Below, piece after piece: positions 1 to 10,845 of a stretch of 64,000 nucleotides of DNA (position 1 is its first letter; each line of letters opens with the position of its first letter). Origin of the DNA: Platanthera guangdongensis (Eukaryota > Streptophyta > Magnoliopsida > Asparagales > Orchidaceae); NCBI GenBank assembly GCA_039583875.1, contig CM077166.1, forward strand, positions 83,512,564-83,576,563. The letters run 5' to 3'. The notes under the pieces were generated by a model. The model was not told where the DNA came from. It worked only from the letters and a program-made list of their open reading frames with translations, and searched no databases. The position numbers were made by a program, and so were the translations under genes.

Positions 1-24
1 GGTGAGTAGGTACAATATCTTTCA
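1..24 (+). repeat. 3' tip of the 5' LTR of element B
   Basis: The last bases match the end of the 3' LTR at 19515-19538 (GAGTAGGTACAATATCTTTCA) and end in CA two bases before the primer binding site. Confidence 0.85.
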
Positions 25-26
25 AG

Positions 27-42
27 TGGTATCAAAGCGAGG
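27..42 (+). promoter_or_regulatory. Primer binding site (initiator Met-tRNA) of element B
   Basis: TGGTATCAAAGCGAGG lies 2 bases after the LTR end. It matches the usual plant copia site TGGTATCAGAGC with one change. It would prime minus-strand DNA synthesis. Confidence 0.85.
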
Positions 43-129
43 TTACTCAAAAAGGGACATAACTGTCTGAGTAGATCCTGTTGGTAGATTCAGTGTAAGT
101 ACATTACAGAATCATGAAAATCAAGAACC

Positions 130-2166
130 ATGGGTTCCACTGAGAATCATAAGGAATTGGGATCCATGAAGCTACCCATTTGCAGAAAAGAAATATTTGG
201 CATCTGGAAGGAAACTGTGAGACTGTTTATGGAAGACTCAGACCCTAGGATATACATCACAGTTAAAGAAGGGCCATATGTGCCTATGAAGATTTCAGTC
301 TTAGATGCCAATCAGAGAACACCTAAGGATTTCTCTGAAATGACAAAGGATGAGATTATTCTAGCCACAATGGACAAGAGGGCTCAGAATATCATTGTGA
401 GTGCTATAGATGATGCTACATTTCAGAATTTGATACACTGTAAGACATCTAAGGAGATGTGAGATACTTTTATTGTGTATATGGAGGGTTCTGAAGAAGT
501 GAGGCAAGACAGAAAGTCCTTATTAAACCAAGAATATGAAAGCTTCAGGCAAGGTAGATCTGATAGCATAACTGAATGCTATAAGAAGTTCTATAGGATT
601 GTGAATGAGCTAATGTCCTATGGCAGAGAGTTCAATAATTATGAGCTTAATGATAAGTTTCTAAGGTCCCTAACAAAGGATTGGGACACCAAGATCTGTG
701 CCATTAGGGAAATGGAAAAGTTAGCAGAAATTCCTCCTCCAACTTTGTTTGGAAAATTGCTATCCTATGAAATGCAATTGATGGTGAGGAAAGAAGAGGA
801 GAAGACTACAAGAAGTGAACATAAGGAAAGGACAGTGACATTCAAAACAGAAGCCCCCAGAAAATATAGAAGTAAGTCTCCTTCACCACCTCCAAAGGTA
901 GCTGAAACTGAGTCAGATGAGTCAGCAAGCAGAAAGTCTGAAAGCAGTGAAAGTGATGAGGACTTTGCAGCCATTACAAGACACTTTCAGAAGTTCTTAA
1001 AGAAGAAACAGTGGAGGACAAAGCCATCTACTTCACAAGGAAAAGATGACTATTATCAGAATAAGAAGTCATCAAAGAAAGACAGGAAAAAGACCAAGTC
1101 TAGCAAAGGTACTCTATCAAAAATTGTATGCTATTGCTGTAATAGGTAAGGACATGTTATTGCAGACTGTCCAGAGAAAAGGAAGGAGTCTAATGATAAG
1201 AAAAAGACTCAATTCAAGGTCAAGAAAGGAAGATCTTTTGTTGCCAAAAAGAATAAGAGCCTGTCAGACATTTCTTCATCAGAAACTGAGTCAGATGCTG
1301 AAGCATACATAGGACTGTTTGCTGAGGAAGAAGAAGAAGAGTTCATTCAGATCATGAACTCTATACATGAACAAGAGGATAGTCAGTGCCAAGGACTGAT
1401 GGAATTGACAGAAAGTGACAAAATCCTGGAGCAGCCAGGACCTAGTAAGGTACAAAATTATTTTTTCAGTTCAATTTCTTGTGCTAGTTCAGAATCAGAT
1501 TCATCATCATCAAGTGATGAGAGTGCATCTGAGTCTGAATAGGATATTCATCAATTGATTGATGAATATAAAGTTCTGTTGCAAGCATTTAAGAAATGCA
1601 AATCCTTGGCCAAGAGTCAAGCTAAGGAGATTGCAAGTCTCAAAATGGCTGCAACTGATTATGAGAAGATGATTGATCAAAAGCTAAATGAAATAGCCAG
1701 ACTGAAGCACATAACTGTGATTCAGATGGGGACTATATCATTTAAGAATGATCAAGTCAAAAGTCTGGAGATTAGTCTTCAGAAGGAGAGAGATTTAGTT
1801 GCTAGGTTTTCTAAACCAAAGTCAGTTCTACCCTTAATTGATGAATTTGTTCATCAAAAAGGTAAAGCTGGACTGGGGTTTACTAAACCAGCTAGGACTG
1901 TTCAGTCCAAGTCCAAGGGCAAAGCCACAGCTCTCAATAAGCCAGCTGTAGATAAAATAGCTAAGACTGTACCTAAGCAAAGGTACAATAAGTTTGAGTG
2001 TTGGTGTTGTGGCAAGGTAGGCCACTTTGCCATGGACTTTTGGCACAATGCTAGTGCCAAAGTGAGTAGCAAACTGCCTGTTAGAAAACCTGTAGGTAGC
2101 TTTGTTAGGAAGCAAACTAACCAGTACCAAGGACCCAAGAATTCTTTGGGTTCTAAGGTTCACTAA
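130..2166 (+). pseudogene. gag: gag of element B, with internal stops
   Basis: One reading frame runs from the ATG at 130 to a TAA at 2164-2166, broken by stops at 460-462, 1147-1149 and 1540-1542. The N-terminal part is a copia gag (UBN2-type) domain; the first stop is TGA where Trp is expected (KEM-W-DTF). A CCHC knuckle near 1129-1174 (CYCC..GH....C) is broken by the second stop. A Ser/Glu-rich acidic stretch follows (about 1480-1540), then a predicted coiled coil (about 1560-1800) and a second knuckle at about 2002-2043 (CWCCGKVGHFAMDF) whose last Cys is Phe. Gag would form the particle and bind RNA. Several stops fit C-to-T or G-to-A decay. The frame continues after the last stop into the protease start. 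Confidence 0.85.
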
Positions 2167-2225
2167 TCTGTTTTGCAGGTAAGTCCAAGTGGCCATGCCC
2201 CAATATGGTACTTGGACAGTGGATG
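2167..2225 (+). pseudogene. Start of protease of element B, cut by element A
   Basis: In the gag frame, the stretch after the stop at 2164 reads into WYLDSG, the catalytic Asp-Ser-Gly region of copia aspartic protease. It stops at the duplication GGATG (2221-2225). The sequence resumes at 10841 with GCSRHMTG, so element A landed in the protease active-site region. Confidence 0.85.
2221..2225. repeat. Target-site duplication of element A, left copy
   Basis: GGATG here is repeated at 10841-10845. Removing element A and one copy restores the [13 protein letters not shown] continuity of element B. Confidence 0.92.
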
Positions 2226-3085
2226 TGAAAGTCCACCTAGTGTCAACTATCTTCACCTATGGGGGGGGAATAGGTGACGTGCAGCGTTTTTGCGGAATTT
2301 AAATTGTACCTGCACATGAAAATAAAACAACACAACAGAGTACACAAGCTATTTATAGTGGTTCCCCGACTTGGGTACATCCACTTTCCCCCTTCGACCT
2401 ATCTCCCAACCAGGGACGACTCGGTCTCTTCACCAACAGGATTGAAATCCAATCCTTGCACTATCGGAAGGAACCCTTCCACACGTAGGAGTCAACCCTC
2501 CCACAACACGGGTTGCACCCAACCCTTACAACACAGAACCACCGTTCCTTTATAACAAAAATAAAATAGAATGTACAAGAGATACAAACTACGTTTGGAG
2601 ACATGGGTGTCCCTCTTTGTTGACGACGTGTTCTTGAAGTCCACAAAGAGTTCACAACCCTAGATCTCTCTTGGAGAGGATCTCCCCGGAACCGGCGGCG
2701 GCAAGAAGGGCGGCGGCTAGGTTCACGGGATCGGCGGCAGCAACGATGTGCGGCTGCTGTTCTTTAGAGATCCAAACTTCGTAGCGAAGCAAGCTAGGTC
2801 TACCAACGGTCACACTAGGATCAATCGTCTCGATCGATTCGGATGGGGAAGATTTTCCCAATCTACAAATCAAGAGACAAGAGATCTCCGGTTAGACACG
2901 TGAGACGCTAAGCTTAGCTAAGCTTCTGTCGCAGGAGGATCTGGGCGAAACCACGATCAAACGGCGACCAACTTGGCGAGATCGGCGACGGCGACGGCGG
3001 CGGAGCGGAAACAACGATCTCTGTCACGTCGCGGCTCGCGTATTTCTTTTCTTCTTCACCCTCTTACTGTTCAAAAATACCCGTG

Positions 3086-3093
3086 TATTTATA
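3086..3093 (-). promoter_or_regulatory. TATA-like box of element A LTR
   Basis: TATAAATA on the minus strand, inside the dyad CGTGTATTTATACACACG. It sits about 115 bases downstream of the dyad array. The second LTR has the same box at 10086-10093. Confidence 0.65.
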
Positions 3094-3205
3094 CACACGT
3101 ATACTCCAAAGTGACCGTTGTGGGTCCCACCTGAAGGAAACCCTAGTTCCGGTTCAACATAGTCCAGCGGCAGAATCTGGTCCAGCAGCTTCCAGAGAAA
3201 ACGCC

Positions 3206-3560
3206 AAGTAAAAATCGGCGAGAATCGCAGGTGATTCTCGACGAATCGGCGAGAATCAGTTAGTGATTCTCGACGATTCGTCGAGAATCACAAGTGATTC
3301 TCGACGATTCGTCGAGAATCACTAGTGATTCTCGCCGAATCACTTGTTGATTCTCAACGAATATAACTTGGTATTCATGATCTGCTCAACGATGGGTTCG
3401 GCGAGAATCACTAGTGATTCTCGCCGAATCTTACTTGGCACCGTTTTGAGGTAGTCGGATAGAGTCGGCGAGAATCACTAATGATTCTCGACGATTCGGC
3501 GAGAATCACTAGTGATTCTCGCCGAATCGGCGAGAAACACTTGGTGATTCTCGTCGAATT
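3206..3560. repeat. Dyad array (GATTCTCG-CGAGAATC) in U3 of element A
   Basis: Repeated inverted pairs of GATTCTCG and CGAGAATC, spaced by short AT- or CG-rich cores such as ACGATTCG and ACTAGT. Roughly a dozen half-site pairs by eye. The same array is at 10216-10505 in the other LTR, with one block missing. Confidence 0.9.
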
Positions 3561-3894
3561 ACACTTAGACGAATTTTCGTCTTTCCACCCAAGAGCTGCT
3601 CCTTGACCCATCCTTGCTCCTTGTCTGCTCTTGTATAAACACGGCCCTGTACTTGAAAGTAAGTGCACTCCAATAGAGAGAGTACACGTAGGCCAACACA
3701 CTGATCTGCTCAACGAGGGATTACGACGTGCAGACCTGTGTATATTGACCTACTGCACCCTGACATTGGTGTGCACTTAGCGTGGAATAACTGCAAGCAC
3801 AATTTGAGAGGTTTCATCAAATACATTGTGAATTCATCTTAGCTTGACAGGTGGATTCCTCAAATCTAGGTAATTGTGGATACAATACCCAACA

Positions 3895-3910
3895 ATCTCC
3901 CCCTATTTGA
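3895..3910 (-). promoter_or_regulatory. Polypurine tract of element A
   Basis: On the minus strand TCAAATAGGGGGAGAT directly precedes the 3' LTR start TGTTGGG. It would prime plus-strand DNA synthesis. B and D have near-identical tracts. Confidence 0.85.
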
Positions 3911-4142
3911 CGAAGCCAAAACCCTACTAGCTAAGATGAATAACACCAACTAGATAATATAAACAACATTCAGAATTTAAATATGCAGCACAAGAGAATA
4001 TAAGCAGACAAATCAAGACTTGAGTCATTCATAAATTCAAATGCATATATATATGTATATATACATAATCTCAAGATTGTTCATATAATAACAATAACCA
4101 TTAATTGTTCTTAAGAGAGAATGACAAGCTATCAATTTTTGA

Positions 4143-6443
4143 CTATTTTACTTTGGCTAAGTCTTCCTTGAGTTTTTGTGCCAAATACTTCTTTCTTTGC
4201 CTCTCCATATACTCTTTGGGCTTCGGATAATATCTGGGAGGAGGAGCTTTATCTGCCGCCGTGTTGGTCCTGAAGAAGATGTTTCGTTTCGCTTCATACG
4301 TCTTGTGCATTTCCCACTCATACTGGCTGTATACTTCGTTTCGATTGATTTCTCCCTTTTCCTTTAGCCAGAAGGTGTCCAAGATGATATTCTTTGAAAC
4401 TGGACTCCACTTTTCATTTCTTACTTCCTCCTCACTCAGTCGAATTCTCTTTTCAGCTTGTGTCTCCTTGGAGGTCCCTTCTTGAGCTTTTCTCTTCCCC
4501 CTGGCTTTTGCTAGGGCCTCTTGGTCAAACATGCTCATCCGTTTTGCTTTGGAAATAGCCCTAGCATCATCTTCACTCATGGGAACTTCTACAGCACTTA
4601 CTCCCTCGGCAGCCGTAGAAGTCTCAGGAGCATGAATACCCGCAGGATTTTCAGGCAAAACGACGCCTAACGCCTGTTGGAGCATCCACCAGCAACTGTC
4701 ATAGACATATTTGTTTGACTGTTCAAAGTTTGTGATCATGATTTCTTGAAGCTCGGCCATCTTAGCTATATATTCCTTCTCCCCCTTTTTGGCTTCGACT
4801 GCGATGGAGTTTGCATAGGAGTGCAGTGAGTCATCAATATGCGTTGTAGTCCTGGAGAATTCAGTGACCAAGGCCTGCTGATTGGCGTTGAGAGTTACCA
4901 TATTACCGTCAAACTTTTGAATGTTGTTTGCTACAACATGAGCATTCTGATTCACTACAGCAAGAGTATCGGTGTTCTTTTTCAATCCGGTCATAAGAAG
5001 AGTGACCGCTTGGCCGGCCGCTGTATACTTTTCTTCAAATTTCTTGTCCATCATGTCAAGTTTATGATTGATCTCCACCATGTTCTTGAGCATGAGATTT
5101 TCAGACTTCTTAATCCTTTGCAGCATTTTATTCTGAGCTTTATCAAAGGAGGCTTTAAGCTCATTCACTATGCCCTGAATGATATTCACGGTATGAGTGG
5201 CTAGATTATCTCGTAGTGGAAGATCCGGAGGCACTTCTTGGCCTTGCACTTCATCAGATGCACCTGTAGAGCTGGACAGGAGCACAGCCTCTAAGGGTGG
5301 AATACTGGCAGCATCTGTAGATTTCTCGGACTCCCCCTCCACTCGTGCACCAATGTTTTCAGGAACGATTTCAGGTGCGTGCTTGTCAGATGGAGGTTCA
5401 ATGAGATCCTGAGTCTCCAATGCTTCTTGTCCCTCATTGCCATCTTCCTCTCCTTCATCATCCATGAAATCATCTTCATCAGCATCCTCTTCCAACTCTT
5501 GGTCAGCAGTCCCATGTACATCAGCTTTGGCTCCTTGATCGTTCCGGTTCAGGGCCTCCTCATTCTCCGGCACAGCTTCACTGTCTTCTTGTATATCTGC
5601 CACAGCATCTCTGGCCATTTGGGAGATGTCAGCTATGATATCAGCATGAGTGGGTCGAGGCTCCCCCTCAGTTCCTGCAGTCAAAGTATCAGGAATTTCA
5701 CTGGGGGTTACTGCTGGAGATACATCCTGTTGTTCTTCCACGGGAGCCTGCCCAATTCGCCTCTCCCATCTGTCAAAAACACTCGAGTCCATTTTCTTGA
5801 GGTAATGTATAGGAATACCTTTACTCATGTCATATTTATCTCCATTCAGCTGATTGAGATACAGACTAATGATTCGTCCAAAGCTCGGAGATCTCAGGGT
5901 GTCCTTTATCTTCTCGAACAGCAATGCCCCCCAGTTGAACCTTTTATGGCAGACAATTGCCACCAGGACCTTGAACATGTCAGCAGAGATATGGTCATGA
6001 GAGCCTGGCTTGCAGATGAGGACTTTTCCGATTATGTCTGACAGAAGCTTCCCTTCTTCATTCATATCCTTGCGCTTTATTTACCGAGTTCCTCATGGGA
6101 GACCACAGAATAAGAGAGTCCTGGTTTTGTCTTCTTCCTCAAGATAGTCCTCATGCTCCGAGCTAGAGAGCTGTAGGAAGCGGGTCAGCTTGCTGGCAGA
6201 CATCTTGATCTTTGCCCCAGCCACCTTGCTTTTGATAAGAGAGTCACCATTCCGGAGTTTTGCGGTAGCGAAGAACTCCAGCACCTCTTTGTCCAAGATT
6301 TTGCACGGGTGCTCCAGGACGAATGAGAGCCCAGCCTCTTCCAGCATCAGAATGATGTTTCTGAATTCGTCAGAGGCATGAGAGAACCCTGTTCGAACTA
6401 GCTCGCAACCAGTGACCAGCCCAGCGGTTGTCCTTGGAGCCAT
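4143..6443 (-). pseudogene. Third ORF of element A (two nonsense codons)
   Basis: The ATG at 6443 opens MAPRTTAG, and the frame runs to the TAA at 4143, broken only by TGA (6093-6095) and TAA (6081-6083). The N-terminal 220 or so residues match the third ORFs of B and D: a shared block around LLSDIIGKVL..K...HD.IS, then NW..LLFEKIK, then GRIISLYL, then FDRWERR. This resembles the domain Pfam calls a putative plant transposon protein (recalled family, not searched). A long acidic Glu/Asp/Pro linker follows, then a likely coiled coil, then a C-terminal block (WSPVSKNIIL ... EWEMHKT ... YPKPKEYMERQRKKY) shared with B. SIRE-type elements carry an extra ORF here, often called envelope-like. I see no clear signal peptide or membrane span, so that label is not supported. 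Confidence 0.8.
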
Positions 6444-7560
6444 TGCAGAGCTAGGGAGAGAAGCCCTACTATACGCTTAATCAAAAATCAAAAAGGAAGC
6501 GACACTAGTGAACAAGTCCAAGTAAGGGTGAGGGGGTGGTTACCTAAAGGCGTAGACGGTGAGTTAGTTCGATGAAGACGAGGGACACCCGATGAGTGCA
6601 CGCGGAGAAATTCCTGGAAGAAGGAATCGAAACCGGGAGAGATCGTCGGTGAGAAACTTCCCTGGGTGAGAAACTTCGGCGGGATTCTTGCGAGAAACCT
6701 TCGGTGAGAAACTAGCGGATTCGGTGAGTTTCCTGTGGAGTTCGGCGTGATTCGGCGGGATTCGACGGAAGCCTGCACGATTCCTGGTGAGTTTCCTGCG
6801 GAGTCCTGCGGAGTTCTTCTTCGCTCGACGAAAATCCTGCGGAGTTCAGCGGGATTTGGCGAGAACCTTGCGGGAAGACGATTCGGCGAAGACCGTGCGG
6901 GATTCGTAAGGAATGTGAAGAGTCGGCGGGAATGGGATTCTCCTTAAATGTGATTCTCCTTAAAGCCAAGCTCGACGGGTTAAATGGGATTCTCAAGGTT
7001 TCCGTTTGTCTAAGTTAATTTGAAAGTCTTCTAACTATATAGATACTCCTTAAAGCCAAGCTATTAGGGTTTGAGCCGACTTTTCCAGACATTTATTGAT
7101 GGCAAGGTTTCCAATGATGTATTTTCGTTGTCGAGATTTCCAAAGATGTATCTTCGTTAGTTTTCAGTGAACTAATTTACGCCTGCAGATGTTAGTTCTC
7201 GAATCTAGCAGTGGAATTTCCGATAACTCTTTAATGATGTATCTAATCTTTATATTCACCGTGTTGACCTATCCTTAGATGTGCACACATATATGTATAA
7301 GCATAAGTATAAATACACATATATATATATATATATATGTAAATGTGGATGCAATATGACTCAAGTCCTTGAACTGATCAAAAGTACCTGGGATTATGAG
7401 AGTTAACATTTAGTCTCTCTGACTATAACATACCAGGTGCTCGATGTGAGTTTGCTCATATAGATATCACTGCTGTTATTCCAGATGCATGTTCCAATTC
7501 AGTCTTGAAACACCTACTGTCTAGTTCCCATCATAGTTACGGGAACCTAGACTACCATGC
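6444..7560 (-). other. Spacer between gag and third ORF of A; pol missing
   Basis: No pol domain is readable here. 6560-6960 is rich in degenerate GATTCGGCG/GAGAAT-type motifs, a decayed relative of the array in this element's LTR, just upstream of the third ORF. 7318-7340 is an (AT)n microsatellite. The rest is AT-rich with no support for a gene. Confidence 0.7.
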
Positions 7561-9140
7561 AAGAAAGAATTACCTTACCTTAGGAACCCAAATCATTTTG
7601 GGTCCTAGGTTCCTGTTAGCATAAGCACTCGACTGCCTTCCTTCAGGAAACCTGTCAGGAAGACTACCTCTGCCCCGTGAATGTGGATAAGCCCTTGCCT
7701 TTGGCACAGAGGGGTTGTGTCAACATTCGATGGCAAAGTGTACCACTTTGCCACAACACCAACACGGGTGAATGTTGTATCGCCGTTTCTGACCTGATCT
7801 AGTGACTGAGGTAGTCACGGTCCTAGGTCTAAACGGGATAGGGCATGATCTTCTCACAAAATGTCCTCTTCCACCGTGACACGTGGAAGGGTGGAAGGAA
7901 TGCATGTTGCGAGCGTCATGAGGCCGGGGAGGTGGTGCCTTCCTTTCAGGCATCCCCCTTCCTGAGGCCCCATGAAAACTTACACCATGACTTCTAACCT
8001 CCCTGTCCTGTGTCCTCGGGTGGTGAGAAGTGTTCTGAGAGCTGGGACATGCAGATTCACACCGAGTTGAGGCAGTGGCAGTGAATACAAAGGGCTCAGA
8101 ATGAGCCTTAGGTATTCTCTCATGTGTGGCCACGACGGCCCTTGCACTACGGGTGTCTCCACATGAGGACAAATCACCCTTGCAGTGACCACGATTGTTC
8201 CTGTGGTCATACCTGAAGGCATGATGAGTTGCCTTCCTGCTTGGAGTGGGGGGTCGGAATACCGTTTCCCCATTTCTCCACGAATTGATAATCCGGGAGA
8301 TCCACCCATTTTCTTGCTTTCTCTTTATAGCATCAACCTTAGAAAAGTTTGATACTATTATTTTCTCATTCTCTAGACTACTCTCTAGAGCTGAGATTTT
8401 AGAGTCCTTGACCTTGTTGGATGCCAATTGGAGAACCAACAAGATCTTCAGTCGAGCAATCTCTTGAGCTTGCTCCTCAGCAAGTAGGTTGCTTGTCTGA
8501 AGGGCTCTCTTCAGGGAATCAACATTTTCTAAAGGAAGGCAGTTCCTGTCTTCAGAAACTTCAAGAGATACGGGGCAGGATGAAGAAGTTACCTGCTCTT
8601 CAGTGATATTGTCATTAGAGCCAGTGACCATTGTGTCATCCTCATCAGAGCTGCTTTCCTCACTGGCCTCTTCAGTCTCTAACACGGACACTGGAGCTCT
8701 GATGCTGTCCGAGAGATCCTTGCCTTCATCTTCAGAAGTGAGGACCCCCACATAGGCTTCATCCTCTGATTGATAGCAGATTTCAGCTTTCTCTGACCCC
8801 CCCCCATCAGCTCTGAGATCATCACCCACATAGATTTAGCCGTCCTACATTTTTCCAATCTAGAGCGAGAAGCTCCAGACCAGATATCCATGATAATTCA
8901 ACGAATCCTCTTATCCAAATTAAAGAATGAAAGTTCCATTTCCGACATCTCAGCAATGCACTTAGGCACTTGAATTCCAGAGTCGGAGGTCTTCATAGGA
9001 ATAAAAGGACCCTCTTCCAGGATGAAAGATACACGAGGATCGATAGCATCCAAGTGATACGACACTCTCATCCTCCAGACGGGATAAAACTCCTTTGTGC
9101 ATGTGGGGAGTCTTAGTGGCGATATCTCATGATCCAGCTC
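7560..9140 (-). pseudogene. gag: gag of element A, decayed and internally deleted
   Basis: The ATG at about 9140 opens MELDHEISPLRLPTCTKEF, matching the copia gag N-terminus of B. A stop at 8898-8900 and a frame change near 8825 break it. After TAKSMW the sequence jumps to the acidic region that in B lies past the first knuckle, so the central gag domain and first knuckle are deleted. A coiled-coil-like stretch (about 8540-8330) follows. The knuckle CWCCGKVVHFAIEC (about 7723-7764) keeps all four metal ligands. It is followed at once by a stop; the same frame continues to a typical gag end (GPKMIWVPK) near 7575. It is not a working capsid gene. Confidence 0.75.
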
Positions 9141-9199
9141 CATGCTTCTAACACTGGTGGCAGGATTCAACTCAAGGTGTAAACCTTCTTGATGAGTAA

Positions 9200-9215
9200 C
9201 CTGGCTTTGATACCA
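9200..9215 (-). promoter_or_regulatory. Primer binding site (Met-tRNA) of element A
   Basis: Minus strand TGGTATCAAAGCCAGG, two bases inside the 5' LTR end. It matches initiator Met-tRNA sites of plant copia elements with one change. Confidence 0.87.
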
Positions 9216-9217
9216 CT

Positions 9218-10840
9218 TGAAAGTCCACCTAGTGTTAACTATCTTCACCTATGGGGGGGGGGAATAGGTGACGTGCAGCGTTTTTGCTGAATTTAAATTG
9301 TACCTGCACACGAAAATAAAACAACACAGCACAACAGAGTACACAAGCTATTTATAGTGGTTCCCCGACTTGGGTACATCCACTTTCCCCCTTCGACCTA
9401 TCTCCCAACCAGGGACGACTCGGTCTCTTCACCAACAGGATTGAAATCCAATCCTTGCACTATCGGAAGGAACCCTTCCACACGTAGGAGTCAACACTCC
9501 CACAACACGGGTTGCACCTAACCCTTACAACACGGAACCACCGTTCCTTTATAATAAAAATATAATAGAATGTACAAGAGATACAAACTACGTTTGGAGA
9601 CAAGGATGTCCCTCTTTGTTGACGACGTGTTCTTGAAGTCCACAAAGAGTTCACAACCCTAGATCTCTCTTGGAGAGGATCTCCCCGGAACCGGCGGCGG
9701 CAAGAAGGGCGGCGGTTAAAGTTCACGGGATCGGCGGCAACAACGATGTGCGGCTGCTGTTCTTTAGAGATCCAAACTTCGTAGCGAAGCAAGCTAGTTC
9801 TTCCAACGGTCACACTAGGATCAATCGTCTCGATCGATTCGGATGGGGAAGATTTTCCCAATCTACAAATCAAGAGACAAGAGATCTCCGGTTAGACACG
9901 TGAGACGCTAAGCTTAGCTAAGCTTCTGTCGCAGGAGGATCTGGGCGAAACCACGATCAAACGGCGACCAACTTGGCGAGATCGGCGACGGCGGCGGCGA
10001 CGGAGCGGAAACAGCGATCTAGGTCACGTCGCGGCTCGCGTATTTCTTTTCTTCTTCGCCCTCTTACTGTTCAAAAATACCCGTGTATTTATACACACGT
10101 ATACTCCAAAGTGACCGTTGTGGGTCCCACCTGAAGGAAACCCTAGTTCCGGTTCAACATAGTCCAGCGGCAGAATCCGGTCCAGCAGCTTCCAGAGAAA
10201 ACGCCAAGTAAAAATCGGCGAGAATCGCAGGTGATTCTCGACGAATCGGCGAGAATCGGTTAGTGATTCTCGACGATTCGTCGAGAATCACTAGTGATTC
10301 TCGCCGAATCACTTGTTGATTTGTTGATTCTCAACGAATATAACTTGGTATTCATGATCTGCTCAACGATGGGTTCGGCGAGAATCACTAGTGATTCTCG
10401 CCGAATCTTACTTGGCACCGTTTTGAGGTAGTCGGATAGAGTCGACGAGAATCACTAATGATTCTCGACGATTCGGCGAGAATCACCAAGTGATTCTCGT
10501 CGAATTACACTTAGACGAATTTTCGTCTTTCCACCCAAGAGCTGCTCCTTGACCCATCCTTGCTCCTTGTCTGCTCTTGTATAAACACGGCCCTGTACTT
10601 GAAAGTAAGTGCACTCCAATAGAGAGAGTACACGTAAGCCAACACACTGATCTGCTCAATGAGGGATTACGACGTGCAGACTCGTGTATATTGACCTACT
10701 GCAGCCTGACATTGGTGTGCACTTAGCGTGGAATAACTGCAAGCACAACTTGAGAGGTTTCATCAAATACATTGTGAATTCATCTTAGCTTGACAGGTGG
10801 CTTCCTCAAATCCAGGTAATTGTGGATACAATACCCAACA
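9218..10840 (-). repeat. 5' LTR of element A
   Basis: 1623 bp, plus-strand ends TGAAAG and CCCAACA. It pairs with 2226-3894. TATA-like box at 10086-10093 (minus strand) and dyad array at 10216-10505. Confidence 0.92.
10216..10505. repeat. Dyad array in the 5' LTR of element A
   Basis: Same GATTCTCG / CGAGAATC inverted-pair array as 3206-3560, shorter by at least one block, consistent with slippage or recombination within the array after insertion. Confidence 0.9.
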
Positions 10841-10845
10841 GGATG
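10841..10845. repeat. Target-site duplication of element A, right copy
   Basis: GGATG, identical to 2221-2225, directly after the LTR end CCCAACA. Confidence 0.92.

Larger units (their letters stand above)
2226..3894 (-). repeat. 3' LTR of element A
   Basis: 1669 bp, plus-strand ends TGAAAG and CCAACA. It closely matches 9218-10840; visible differences include indels in the dyad array. The array (3206-3560) is upstream of a TATA-like box (3086-3093) when read on the minus strand. Confidence 0.92.
2226..10840 (-). mobile_element. Copia element A (SIRE-like, pol-less), nested in B
   Basis: An 8615-bp element on the minus strand: 5' LTR 9218-10840, Met-tRNA primer site, decayed gag, no pol, spacer, third ORF, polypurine tract, 3' LTR 2226-3894. 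Termini are TGTTGGG...CTTTCA in the element's sense. GGATG flanks both ends. About 1.1 kb between gag and the third ORF has no protease, integrase, reverse transcriptase or RNase H similarity that I can read. Because ends, primer site and polypurine tract are kept, it could have been copied by proteins from a related full element. That is inference. Confidence 0.9.

Noticed and set aside
6488..6996. Small ORFs in both directions upstream of the third ORF of A
   Set aside because: They overlap the degenerate dyad array; no conserved counterpart in B or D.
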